This document shows, piece by piece, positions 53,184-61,959 of a stretch of DNA of 64,000 nt. The stretch is from contig JAAYCM010000033.1 of assembly GCA_012729765.1 (NCBI GenBank), positions 1 through 64,000 on the forward strand. Reading direction: 5' to 3'. The DNA comes from Chloroflexota bacterium (GTDB lineage: Bacteria; Chloroflexota; Anaerolineae; Aggregatilineales; Aggregatilineaceae). Each line of letters opens with the position of its first letter. Within the stretch, counting starts at the first letter, position 1. Both the position numbers and the translations under genes were made by a program. The notes beneath the pieces were generated by a model that saw nothing but the letters and a program-made list of their open reading frames with translations, did not search any database and was not told the DNA's origin.

Positions 53184-54914
53184 ATGGTACGGAACGATCA
53201 CTCATTCAGTTTTTCTCGTGACAGAGGCGATGAGGTGCCTTATCGATCGGCTGATAGCTCTGGTTGGTTCGCGGATGCGCTGCAGGCACTCAGCGTCCTG
53301 CACCAGCACGCCGCCAACCTCACACCCCACCAGGCGTCCCAGGCTGGCGAACTGATCCGCGAGCTGGAACGGTCGCTCGACAGACATCACAAGAGGACGC
53401 GCGAACCGGGCGAGCAAGAACGCTCGGAAGAGCATTTCCGGCTGGCGCTCGATCACTATCCGGGCAGCCTTGTGATCTACGATGTGGAAGGCCGCATCCA
53501 ATATGTCAACCGGAGAGCGGCGGATTTTGGTGGCTGGCAGCCCGACGAGATGGTAGGCTACCCGGCCACACATTTTATGTCCCCACAGTTGGCTGACCAG
53601 GTTTTGCCTCTGTACGACAAGGCCGTTGCAACGGGGCAAATCCACAGCGGTGAGGCAATTGTTGAGCTGCCATCGGGCACCCACACCATCATTATCACCT
53701 GTGTCCCGATTCACGATGAGCAGTCCGGCCAGGTCAGGCAGGTGCTCGGCATCACCCACGATGTCACCGAGCGCCAGCAGTCCCGTCACACCCTGCAAAA
53801 CTCGCTCACGCTGGCGGAGAGCATTATCAGCGCCGCCCACGAAGCGCTGCTCGTGCTGACGGATGATCTGCACGTGCAGCAGGCTAACGCGGCCTTCTAT
53901 GATCTGCTCAAACTGTCTCCGGCTGAAGTCGAGCGGCAGCCGCTCTTCGAGTTGGGCGACAGCGCGTGGGATATTCCAGAGCTGAGGGCCAGCCTGGAGC
54001 GTCTGCGCGCAAACGGAACTGAACTGCGCAACCTTGAGATCACGCACGCCTTTCCCCAGGTTGGCCTGCTGACGCTCCAGCTTAACGCCCGGCCACTACC
54101 CCCGTACAACGGGGGCAAGCTGCTGCTGGTCGCAATCAACAATATCACCGAGGTCAAGCAGGCCGAGAACCGGCTGGTCCGGTATTCTGAGGAGCTGGCA
54201 CGCTCAAACTATGACCTCGAGCAGTTCGCCTACGTGGCCTCGCACGACTTGCAGGAGCCGCTGCGCATTATCGTCAGCTACCTCAATCTGCTCCAGCAGC
54301 GCTACAGCGGTCGCCTGGAAGCCGATGCCGACGAATTCATCGGCTACGCGGTCGATGGCGCACAGCGCTTGCAGGCATTGATCGGGGACCTGCTGGCCTA
54401 CGCGCGCATCGATCATGAAGGGCAGCAGTTCGAGCCGGTGGACTTACACCGGGTGCTGGAGCGCGTGTTGGCAAACCTGGACAGCCGTATCCGGGAAAGC
54501 GGCGCGTCGATCACCAGCAGCCGCCTGCCGACGCTGCTGGCCGACGAGCAGCAGATGGTGCAGCTCTTCCAAAACCTGATCGACAACGCGATCAAGTTCC
54601 GGCGCGACGAGCCGCCGCGCATCCATATCCAGGCGGAGCAGAACTATGAAGGCTGGCTGTTCGCCGTTCAGGACAACGGCATTGGCGTTTCGGCTGAAGA
54701 TGCGCTCAAGCTCTTCGCACTGTTTGCACGCCTGCACAGCCGGGTGAATTATCCCGGCACCGGGCTTGGACTGGCGATCTGCCGCAAGGTTGTCGAGCGT
54801 CACGGGGGGCATATCTGGTTAGAGCCGCAAGGGGAGCACGGCACCATTTTCTATTTCACGCTGCCCACTGAGATGAAACGAGCCAACACTTATGGACAGA
54901 AGCAGGGCGCATGA
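53184..54914 (+). CDS. Soluble PAS-PAS sensor histidine kinase
   Basis: A 576-aa kinase from the ATG at 53184 (MVRNDHSFSFS); an upstream ATG in the same frame adds 46 residues of non-domain sequence. A first PAS domain lies at about 80-205 (FRLALDHYPGSLVIYDVEGRIQYVNRRAADFGG ... GITHDVTERQQ) and a second at about 215-335. HisKA follows with His in NYDLEQFAYVASHDLQEPLRII, then HATPase_c (NLIDNAIKFRRDE, DNGIGVS, GTGLGLAICRKVVERHGG). No membrane helix is present. It ends 52 bp before the next signalling gene, which starts with a receiver domain and may accept its phosphate. Confidence 0.88.
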   Translation: MVRNDHSFSFSRDRGDEVPYRSADSSGWFADALQALSVLHQHAANLTPHQASQAGELIRELERSLDRHHKRTREPGEQERSEEHFRLALDHYPGSLVIYDVEGRIQYVNRRAADFGGWQPDEMVGYPATHFMSPQLADQVLPLYDKAVATGQIHSGEAIVELPSGTHTIIITCVPIHDEQSGQVRQVLGITHDVTERQQSRHTLQNSLTLAESIISAAHEALLVLTDDLHVQQANAAFYDLLKLSPAEVERQPLFELGDSAWDIPELRASLERLRANGTELRNLEITHAFPQVGLLTLQLNARPLPPYNGGKLLLVAINNITEVKQAENRLVRYSEELARSNYDLEQFAYVASHDLQEPLRIIVSYLNLLQQRYSGRLEADADEFIGYAVDGAQRLQALIGDLLAYARIDHEGQQFEPVDLHRVLERVLANLDSRIRESGASITSSRLPTLLADEQQMVQLFQNLIDNAIKFRRDEPPRIHIQAEQNYEGWLFAVQDNGIGVSAEDALKLFALFARLHSRVNYPGTGLGLAICRKVVERHGGHIWLEPQGEHGTIFYFTLPTEMKRANTYGQKQGA

Positions 54915-54966
54915 ACGGGGCACCGTCGAGACGACCGGACAAGCCTTGCAGACGCAGGGAACGAGC

Positions 54967-56883
54967 ATGAGCGAGCAGCCAGTCCGTATTCTGCTCGTCG
55001 AGGACAACCCAGCCGATATCCGCCTGATCGAAGAGAACCTGCACGAGTCGGCTGACTACCCCTATACGCTCGAAACCGTGACCATGCTTGAGGACGCAGT
55101 CCAGCATGTCGCCCAGGCCGGAATCGACGTCGTCCTGCTCGATCTATTTCTGCCCGATAGTAAAGGCCCCGATACCCTGGTCCGGCTGCGCGACAGCGCC
55201 CCCTGGCTGCCGATCGTCGTTCTGACCCGTTTCGACGACAAGAGCGGCGGCCTCAAGTCGGTGCAGGCCGGTGCGCAGGACTTCCTGGTCAAGGGCCACA
55301 GTGCCAACCATCTGCTGGCCCGCTCGCTGTTGTACGCTATCGAGCGCAAACGGGCCGAAGAAGCGCTGCGCGAGAGCGAAGCGCGTTTTCGCATGACCTT
55401 CGAGCAGGCCGCTGTCGGGCTGGCGCACGTCAATACTGACGGGCGCTATGTGCGAATCAACGAGCGCCTGTGCGACATCATCGGCTACACGCGCGAAGAG
55501 CTGCTGGCCCTCACCTTTCAGACCATCACCTATCCCGACGACCTGGACGAGGACCTGGCGAACGTCGATCGGCTGCTGCGCGGCGACGTATCCCGCTATA
55601 CGCTGGAGAAGCGCTACATTCACAAAAACGGCCAGCCGGTTTGGGTCAACCTGACCGTCTCACTGGCGAGCGACCGGTTGGGCCAGCCGCAGTACTTCAT
55701 CATGGTCGTCGAAGACATCGGCAAGCGCAAACGCGTCGAGCAGGCCGAGCGCGAGCAGCGGATTCTGGCCGAGGCTCTGCGCGACAGCGCGATTGCGCTG
55801 AACAGCACGCTCAATCTTTCCGAGGTGCTGGATCGCATCCTGGCTAATATCGAGCGCGTGGTGCCGCACGACGCCGCCGAGATCATGCTGATCGAGAACA
55901 ATCAGGCCCACATCGTGCGCAGCCGGGGCTATGCCGAGAGTGAGCTGGCCGACGACCTGGATACCCTGCACTTCCCGATCAACAAAGTGTCCAATCTGCA
56001 GTACATGATCGAGACACGCCAGCCGCTTATCATCCCCGACATCCGGGCCTACCAGCACTGGATCGAAACCCGTATCTCGACCACGCAGCGTTGGCGCTCG
56101 TATACCGGCGTGCCGATTCATGTCAAGAACGAGGTCATCGGCTTTATCAACCTGGCGAGCGTCACGCCCAATTTCTTCACGCCGGTGCACGCTGACCGGC
56201 TGCAAGCCTTCGCCGTCGAGGCCGCGATCGCCATTCATAACGCCCAGCTTTATGAGCAGGCAAAGGAACTGGCGGTATTGGAAGAGCGCCAACGGCTGGC
56301 GCGTGATCTGCACGACTCGGTGAGCCAGGCCCTCTTCTCGGCCAGTATCATCGCGGAATCACTGCCGCGCCTGTGGCAGCGCGACGCGACTAAAGCCTTG
56401 CAGCACCTCGAACAACTGCGCCTGCTCAATCGCAGCGCACTGGCCGAGATGCGCAGCCTGCTGCTGGAGCTGCGCCCCGATCATCTGCTGCGGCTCAATC
56501 TGGCCGACCAGCTTCGCCAGCTCGCCCAGGCGATGCAGGGGCGCAAGCGCATGAGCATGAGCCTGAATATCGACGACAAGCACAGCGTCCCGCCCGACGT
56601 GCAGCTTGCGCTGTATCGTATCGCCCAGGAAGCGCTCAACAACATTATCAAGCACACCCGCGCGACCTCGGTCGCTATCGACTATATCAGCGGCGTGGAG
56701 CAGGTCGAGCTGCGCATCGCCGATAACGGCAAGGGCTTCGATCTGGAGCATACGCCCCCCGGCCTGGGGCTGGACAGTATGCGCGAACGCGCGGCCAAGA
56801 TCGGGGCGCAGTTGGAGTTCTCTACCGGCGCCGGGCAGGGCACGCAGGTCCATGTCGTCTGGATGCGGCAGCATCTGGACTAG
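54967..56883 (+). CDS. Receiver-PAS-GAF-HisKA_3 hybrid histidine kinase
   Basis: A 638-aa protein from the ATG at 54967 (AGGGAACGAGC precedes it). Residues 5-125 are a receiver (ILLVEDNPAD, phospho-acceptor in VVLLDLFLPDSKG, VLTRFD, LVKGHS). Residues about 130-260 form PAS/PAC (FRMTFEQAAVGLAHVNTDGRYVRINERLCDIIGY) and about 275-440 a GAF domain. HisKA_3 (EERQRLARDLHDSVSQALFSAS) and HATPase_c (YRIAQEALNNIIKHT, DNGKGFD) follow. An N-terminal receiver feeding a NarL-type kinase suggests a relay: the kinase upstream phosphorylates the receiver, and this protein phosphorylates the NarL-type receiver 51 bp downstream. Confidence 0.92.
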   Translation: MSEQPVRILLVEDNPADIRLIEENLHESADYPYTLETVTMLEDAVQHVAQAGIDVVLLDLFLPDSKGPDTLVRLRDSAPWLPIVVLTRFDDKSGGLKSVQAGAQDFLVKGHSANHLLARSLLYAIERKRAEEALRESEARFRMTFEQAAVGLAHVNTDGRYVRINERLCDIIGYTREELLALTFQTITYPDDLDEDLANVDRLLRGDVSRYTLEKRYIHKNGQPVWVNLTVSLASDRLGQPQYFIMVVEDIGKRKRVEQAEREQRILAEALRDSAIALNSTLNLSEVLDRILANIERVVPHDAAEIMLIENNQAHIVRSRGYAESELADDLDTLHFPINKVSNLQYMIETRQPLIIPDIRAYQHWIETRISTTQRWRSYTGVPIHVKNEVIGFINLASVTPNFFTPVHADRLQAFAVEAAIAIHNAQLYEQAKELAVLEERQRLARDLHDSVSQALFSASIIAESLPRLWQRDATKALQHLEQLRLLNRSALAEMRSLLLELRPDHLLRLNLADQLRQLAQAMQGRKRMSMSLNIDDKHSVPPDVQLALYRIAQEALNNIIKHTRATSVAIDYISGVEQVELRIADNGKGFDLEHTPPGLGLDSMRERAAKIGAQLEFSTGAGQGTQVHVVWMRQHLD

Positions 56884-56934
56884 CAGTATTCCTATCGGAA
56901 GCGCCAGACAGAATCACTTTGAGGATGCGTCGTT

Positions 56935-57381
56935 ATGAATCCCATTCGAGTAGTTATCGCAGATGATCACGATCTGGTACGCAGTGGGCTGCGGATTTTC
57001 TTTGAATCCCACGATGATCTGCGCCTGGTTGGAGAGGCCGCCAACGGCCTCGAAGCGATCGCGGCCTGCCAGAAGTATCACCCGGACGTGGTGCTGATGG
57101 ACCTGGTCATGCCCGATATGAACGGCGCGATCGCCATCCGGCGCATTCACCAGCAGCAGCCGGACCTGCCAATCATCACGCTGACGAACTTCCAGGACGA
57201 GAACCTGATTCTGTCGGCCATCCAGGCCGGGGCAATCAGCTACCTGCTGAAAAATGTATCCTCAGACGAGCTGGCGCAGGCGATCCGCGACGCCTACGCC
57301 GGAGTGTCTACACTCTCGCCCGCCGCTATGGAAGCGATCGCCGCTGGGCCGATCCCGCCGGTGCCGCCGCGCACGCTATAG
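56935..57381 (+). CDS. NarL-type response regulator lacking the DNA-binding domain
   Basis: A 148-aa protein. The receiver is of the NarL subfamily (IRVVIADDHDLVRSGLRIFFE, phospho-acceptor in VVLMDLVMPDMNG, ITLTNFQDE, YLLKNVSSDELAQAIRDAYAG). In normal NarL proteins a linker and LuxR-type HTH would follow; here the protein stops after a short Pro tail (GPIPPVPPRTL). No HTH remnant is seen in other frames downstream, so it is either a natural receiver-only form or an old truncation. It is the expected target of the adjacent HisKA_3 kinase. Confidence 0.88.
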   Translation: MNPIRVVIADDHDLVRSGLRIFFESHDDLRLVGEAANGLEAIAACQKYHPDVVLMDLVMPDMNGAIAIRRIHQQQPDLPIITLTNFQDENLILSAIQAGAISYLLKNVSSDELAQAIRDAYAGVSTLSPAAMEAIAAGPIPPVPPRTL

Positions 57382-57784
57382 ACCGACAGTTCGCCCGCAT
57401 AATCATCACCGCGCCGCACAGCCTGGTTTCCCCGCGCACGCACGGGGCCTGCCACATCGGTCCGCGCGCGCGTATTCGCATTTCAAACCCGGCCTGATTG
57501 ACTTTCACAGCGGCTCATGATATAAAATGAGAGCAGTGGACTATGCCACCTTATGCCACATGAGCCAATAGACATTTTTAAGCACCCAATGCACACTATT
57601 TTGGACCATCCGGCCTGCGCCACCACCCTCATGCATTCTCTCCTGCCTTCTCCCGAAGGCTTGCTGTCTGTCGCCCGTTTCCACTCCTATCACAAAGGAG
57701 CTGCCCTTGAGCTAGAACACGCGTCGGCCTGCTTGTCTATCCACACTTTCCCCTTACCAAGAATCAGTTAACATGGAGCATCTC
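57382..57784. other. Intergenic leader region of the ABC operon
   Basis: About 400 bp. It contains a good promoter (57498-57526) and then a roughly 250-nt untranslated leader before the binding-protein gene. An open frame at 57553-57771 has no ribosome site and low-complexity composition. No recognised riboswitch was seen, but the long leader leaves room for one. Confidence 0.45.
57498..57526 (+). promoter_or_regulatory. Sigma-70-type promoter of the peptide-type ABC operon
   Basis: TTGACT (57498-57503), a 17-bp spacer and TATAAA (57521-57526) match the consensus at 10 of 12 positions, with optimal spacing. The predicted start is near 57533, giving a leader of about 250 nt. Confidence 0.75.
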
Positions 57785-59548
57785 ATGAAGCGCTTTGTAC
57801 ACTTACTGCTGGTTCTCGCGCTGGCCGTTACGGCGCTGAGCACGTTTAGCACCGGCCCCGCCCGCGCGCAAGAAGGCCCAACGGGCACCTGGTTCGGCAC
57901 CTGGCCTTATATCCTGCCGCCAGAACACCACCTCAACGCCTTCTCTGAGGGCGGCCTGAACACCAACCTGGGTGTGGTCTACAAGTCGTTCGTGCTGCTG
58001 CCCCCGGCTTTCATGATGTGGGCCACCAACGAATACGAGCCGCTCCTCGCCTCGGAATGGGGCTTCGAGGAAGACGGCAGCGCCTATTTCCTGACCCTGA
58101 ACGCCGACGCCACCTGGAGCGACGGCACCCCCGTGACTTCGGATGACGTGCTGGCGACGTATGCCATTGGGCGCATCCTGGACTGGGCGCAGTACGATTA
58201 CATCGCGGACGTGGAAAAGGTCGATGACAAGACCGTGCGCTTCGTCTTCTCCGGCGAGCCGTCGATGCTGGCCGAGCGCCTGATCCTCAAGGAATACGTC
58301 GCCCCGGCGGCGACCTATGGCGAGCTGGCGGCCCGCGCGGTTGAGGTCTACGAGAGCGGCGTGGCGATGGATGACGAGTCCTGGACCACTCTGCGGAGCG
58401 AGATCGAAGCCTTCCGTCCCGAAGAACTACTGGCGAGCGGCCCCTACATCTATACCCTTGACGACGTGGGCGACAGCTACATGACGCTGCGCTGGCAGCC
58501 GAACAGCCTGTTCTCCGACCAGGTGAAGTTCGGCGAGTTGCGGCTGTGGGCCGGCGAAACCGAGGCGACCGCCCCGCTGGTGCTCAGCGGCGACCTGGCG
58601 CACTCGACCAACGTCTATCCGCCCTCGACTCAGGAAGCCTTCACCAACGCCGGTATCCGCATGGTCGATCTGCCGCGTGGCTATGGCCCGGCGGTGCTGT
58701 TCAACTTCGACGTGTACCCCTGGAACGTCAAGGAAGTGCGCCAGGCGGCTGCGCTGGTGATCGAGCGCTCCGAAAACGCCTTCCTGACCAACGGCTTCGG
58801 CGCGACCCCGACCATCTACATGGCCGGTCTGCCCGATGAGATGGTCCCGGTGTGGCTGCCCGAAGACGTGATCGACCAGCTTGATCACTACGACTTCGAC
58901 CCGGATCGCGCGGCAGCACTGCTGGAAGGCGCCGGGTTCAGCAAGAATGACGATGGTATCTGGGCGGACGCAGACGGCGTGACGCTCAGCGGTGAGTTCA
59001 AGTTCGCGGCGGAGTTCGCCGACTTCTCCGGCATGGCGCAGAACGCCACCGACCAGATGAACGAGTTCGGCTTCGACATCACCGCGCGGGCTGTCCCGTG
59101 GCAGGAAAGCGCGGAAGACATCCGCAACGGCGAGTTCGATATCTCAGTGTGGAGCTGGTCGAGCGCGTCGCCCTTCCCCTCGCGGATGTTCTTTGCGCCG
59201 ATCCAGCGCTTCAACTACGTCGGCCTGCCCGAAGGCCAGAACGGGATGAACTTCCCGATGGAATTCGAGTGGAACGGCGAGATGATCAACCTGGACGAGA
59301 TGATCAACAACACCAGCGCCGGGCTGGACATCGAGCAGCAGAAGCAGCTCGCCGGTGAAGTGGCGCTGATCATCAACCAGCTCATGCCCTTCATCCCGAC
59401 CAACACGCTGCTGAGCGTCGAGCCGCTCAACGAAGCGCTCATCAGCGGCACACCCTCGGATGATGATCCGATCCTGCAGAACCCCAGCGGCAGCGGCGAT
59501 CACTTCATCATCTACTACATCCTGACCGGCGTACTTGGCCCGGTCTAA
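57785..59548 (+). CDS. Peptide/nickel-type (family 5) ABC substrate-binding protein
   Basis: A 587-aa exported protein. The ATG at 57785 is 6 nt after GGAG; an ATG four codons earlier lacks a site. The signal peptide is FVHLLLVLALAVTALSTFSTGPARA. Family-5 features include YEPLLASEWGFEEDGSAYFLTLNADATWSDGTPVTSDDVLATY and a C-terminal DFDPDRAAALLEGAGFSKNDDGIWADADG. It is the first gene of a five-gene transporter and captures an oligopeptide or related solute outside the membrane; the exact substrate cannot be read from sequence. No lipobox Cys is seen. Confidence 0.92.
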   Translation: MKRFVHLLLVLALAVTALSTFSTGPARAQEGPTGTWFGTWPYILPPEHHLNAFSEGGLNTNLGVVYKSFVLLPPAFMMWATNEYEPLLASEWGFEEDGSAYFLTLNADATWSDGTPVTSDDVLATYAIGRILDWAQYDYIADVEKVDDKTVRFVFSGEPSMLAERLILKEYVAPAATYGELAARAVEVYESGVAMDDESWTTLRSEIEAFRPEELLASGPYIYTLDDVGDSYMTLRWQPNSLFSDQVKFGELRLWAGETEATAPLVLSGDLAHSTNVYPPSTQEAFTNAGIRMVDLPRGYGPAVLFNFDVYPWNVKEVRQAAALVIERSENAFLTNGFGATPTIYMAGLPDEMVPVWLPEDVIDQLDHYDFDPDRAAALLEGAGFSKNDDGIWADADGVTLSGEFKFAAEFADFSGMAQNATDQMNEFGFDITARAVPWQESAEDIRNGEFDISVWSWSSASPFPSRMFFAPIQRFNYVGLPEGQNGMNFPMEFEWNGEMINLDEMINNTSAGLDIEQQKQLAGEVALIINQLMPFIPTNTLLSVEPLNEALISGTPSDDDPILQNPSGSGDHFIIYYILTGVLGPV

Positions 59549-59567
59549 ATCGCGTTCGTGACGGTTT

Positions 59568-59601
59568 TCGGGCGGGGGAGCCTTCCCTCGCCCGATTTAT
59601 T
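59568..59601 (+). terminator. Partial terminator between binding protein and permease
   Basis: Arms TCGGGCGGGGGAG (59568-59580) and TTCCCTCGCCCGA (59583-59595) pair along most of their length with G-U pairs and are followed by TTTATT. In this position it would let the binding protein be made in excess over the membrane subunits. Confidence 0.65.
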
Positions 59602-59659
59602 CCTGCCCCCGGCAGGCTAGAAACTTTCGTAAAGGGTTTGGGTAGAGGAAACTTTGAGC

Positions 59660-60772
59660 ATGGAAGCAACCCCCGCGCCGCCGGTTCCGCTGGAACAGGA
59701 AGCCCACATGCCGCGCCCTGGTGCCGCCGGGCTGCTGCGCCAGGGACTCCGGCGAATCGCCACCAGCTACACCTTCCGCGTGATCGTGCAAGGCGCGCTG
59801 ACGCTGTGGGCCGTGACGACCTTCACCTTCGTCATGATCCGCCAGATGCCCGGCAACCCGGTTGACATCAAGATCGACCAGTTGATGCAGACGCGCGGCA
59901 TGACGTATGAAGAAGCGCGCAACATGGCCGCCGGTCTGTTCGAGTTCGACCCCAACGCCCCGATCCTGGAGCAGTATCTCGACTATATGGGCAAGCTGAT
60001 CCAGGGCGATATGGGCCAGTCGATCTCGTCGGCGGGCACGCCCGTCATCGACCAGATTTTACGCTACCTGCCCTGGACCCTGTTCAGCGTCGGCTCCGGC
60101 CTGCTGATCAGCTTCACGCTGGGGGTGTTCATCGGCATGGCGATGGCCTATTGGCGCGGCAGTGCCTTCGACAACATCATGACCGCCTTCGCTTCGATTG
60201 TCTACGGCATCCCGGACTTCGTAATCGCGCTGCTGATCCTGCTGGTGGCCGGGGTGCAGCTTCAACTGTTCCGGGTCGGCAGTGTGCTGGGCGGCGTGGA
60301 CAATGATATTCAGGCCGGTTTCAACCTGGCCTATATCGGCAGCCTGATCAAACATGCCGCGCTGCCGGTGCTCACCTATGTGCTGGCGTCGGTCGGCGGC
60401 TGGATTCTGACGATGAAGAGCAGCACGATCTCGACGCTGGGCGAGGATTACATCACCGTCGCGCGAGCGCGCGGCCTGTCTGAAGGGCGCATCCTGACCG
60501 CCTACGTCGGGCGCAACGCCATGCTGCCGCTGGTGACGCGCCTGGCGATCAGCATCGGCTTCGTGGTCGGCGGCAGTGTGATCATCGAGACGATCTTCCT
60601 GTATCCCGGCCTGGGCCGCCACCTCTTTCTGGCGATTGGCAGCCGTGACTATACCACGATGCAGGGCGTCTTTCTGGTGATCGCATTCACCGTTGTCGCG
60701 TCGAATATCCTGGCCGACCTGCTCTTCGGCCTGCTGGACCCGCGCGTGCGGGTAGGGGGGCAGCAGTCATGA
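59660..60772 (+). CDS. Dipeptide/oligopeptide-type ABC permease (DppB/OppB-like)
   Basis: A 370-aa inner-membrane subunit. The ATG at 59660 is 9 nt after GAGGAA; a TTG two codons earlier is less likely. The first helix (LTLWAVTTFTFVMIRQMPGNP) is the DppB pattern, and GDMGQSISSAGTPV follows. The EAA-type contact loop with the ATPase is in DYITVARARGLSEGRIL ... NAMLPLVTRLAISIG. About six helices are predicted. It overlaps the next permease gene by 4 bp (ATGA). Confidence 0.94.
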   Translation: MEATPAPPVPLEQEAHMPRPGAAGLLRQGLRRIATSYTFRVIVQGALTLWAVTTFTFVMIRQMPGNPVDIKIDQLMQTRGMTYEEARNMAAGLFEFDPNAPILEQYLDYMGKLIQGDMGQSISSAGTPVIDQILRYLPWTLFSVGSGLLISFTLGVFIGMAMAYWRGSAFDNIMTAFASIVYGIPDFVIALLILLVAGVQLQLFRVGSVLGGVDNDIQAGFNLAYIGSLIKHAALPVLTYVLASVGGWILTMKSSTISTLGEDYITVARARGLSEGRILTAYVGRNAMLPLVTRLAISIGFVVGGSVIIETIFLYPGLGRHLFLAIGSRDYTTMQGVFLVIAFTVVASNILADLLFGLLDPRVRVGGQQS

Positions 60773-61956
60773 TCGGTTTCGAAATGACCGCCACCCTCAG
60801 CGGCCTGCTCATCGGCATGGTGTGCGGTCTGGTGCCGCTGATCGTCGGCATCCGCACCCATACGCTCAAGCCGGGGATCATGGGCTTTGTGGCCTGCACC
60901 TTCAGCGGATTCGCCTGCGGCTTTCTGGGCGGCATCCCGATGATTCTGCTGGCGACCGCCGTCGTGATCTCGCATGCCTATATTGATCGCGAGGACCCGT
61001 TCACATCGCGCGCCTCGATTGACGAGGTGAGCTTCGAGGAATCCTGGCAGGATTTCGCGCTGCGCAAGCTGGCCGGGCTGGGCCGCACCGTGCGCGCCTC
61101 GACGCATGCCCTGGTGCGCAACAAGGCCGGATTCCTTGGCTTCCTGGGGCTGCTGTTCTTCTTCCTGATGACAGTCTTCGGCCCGTCGTTCATCGAGTAT
61201 GACGGCTCGGCGCACCTGGAACGACGCCAGCCGGGCGCGCGCTCGCTGTTCCAGGGGCCGTCGGCGGAATTCCCGCTGGGGCTGGACTGGCAGGGGCGCG
61301 ACGTGCTCTCGCACATCGTCTACGGCGGGCGGACGCTGATTCTGACCTCGGTCGAGGCGGGCATCATCACGACGATCATCGCCGTACTGCTCGGATCGAT
61401 GGCGGCGCTGTTGGGTGGGGTGGTCGATCAACTGCTCTCCGCCGCGTCGAACTTCATCCTGACGATTCCGCAGTTCCCGCTGCTGCTGGTACTGGCGAGT
61501 CTGGTCAATTTCGACAGTCCGATCTACCTGGCGCTGCTGTTTGCCGCGTTGGGCTGGCCGGCGCTGATGCGGGCCGTTCGCGCCCAGGTGCTCAGCCTGC
61601 GCGAGCGCGATTATGTGCAGGCGGCGGTCGCGCTCGACCTGGGGCTGCCGCACATCATCAGCCGCGAAGTGCTGCCCAACATGATCAGCTATATCGTGGT
61701 CAACATGATCTTCTCGATTCGCGCGGCGATGTATTCGCTGGTCGGGCTGATGTTCCTGGGCATGGTCCCGCTGCGCGAGCCAGACTGGGGGATGATGATC
61801 TTCATGGGGCGGCAGCAGGGCGCGCTCTTCAACACCGCGGCAGCAAGTATGCTGCTCTCGCCCATCCTGGCGATCGCGCTGTTCCAGTTGTCGCTGGTGC
61901 TGTTCACGCGCTCGCTCGAAGAAATTTTCAACCCGCGCCTGCGCTCAGGGGTGTAA
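60769..61956 (+). CDS. Dipeptide/oligopeptide-type ABC permease (DppC/OppC-like)
   Basis: A 395-aa subunit. The N-terminal 90 residues hold extra hydrophobic segments (LSGLLIGMVCGLVPLIVGI; GFVACTFSGFACGFLGGIPMILLATAVVI) not usual for DppC. The canonical part begins near 115 (VRNKAGFLGFLGLLFFFLMTVFGP). EFPLGLDWQGRDVLSHIVYGGRTLI and the EAA loop ERDYVQAAVALDLGLPHIISREVLPNMISY are present. It pairs with the DppB-like protein to form the channel. The longer N-terminus is the only odd feature. Confidence 0.93.
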   Translation: MIGFEMTATLSGLLIGMVCGLVPLIVGIRTHTLKPGIMGFVACTFSGFACGFLGGIPMILLATAVVISHAYIDREDPFTSRASIDEVSFEESWQDFALRKLAGLGRTVRASTHALVRNKAGFLGFLGLLFFFLMTVFGPSFIEYDGSAHLERRQPGARSLFQGPSAEFPLGLDWQGRDVLSHIVYGGRTLILTSVEAGIITTIIAVLLGSMAALLGGVVDQLLSAASNFILTIPQFPLLLVLASLVNFDSPIYLALLFAALGWPALMRAVRAQVLSLRERDYVQAAVALDLGLPHIISREVLPNMISYIVVNMIFSIRAAMYSLVGLMFLGMVPLREPDWGMMIFMGRQQGALFNTAAASMLLSPILAIALFQLSLVLFTRSLEEIFNPRLRSGV

Positions 61957-61959
61957 CGC

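Noticed and set aside
57553-57771. A 72-codon open frame in the ABC operon leader as a small gene.
   Set aside because: There is no ribosome site, and the His/Pro/Leu-rich composition is that of non-coding sequence. It lies inside the predicted leader.
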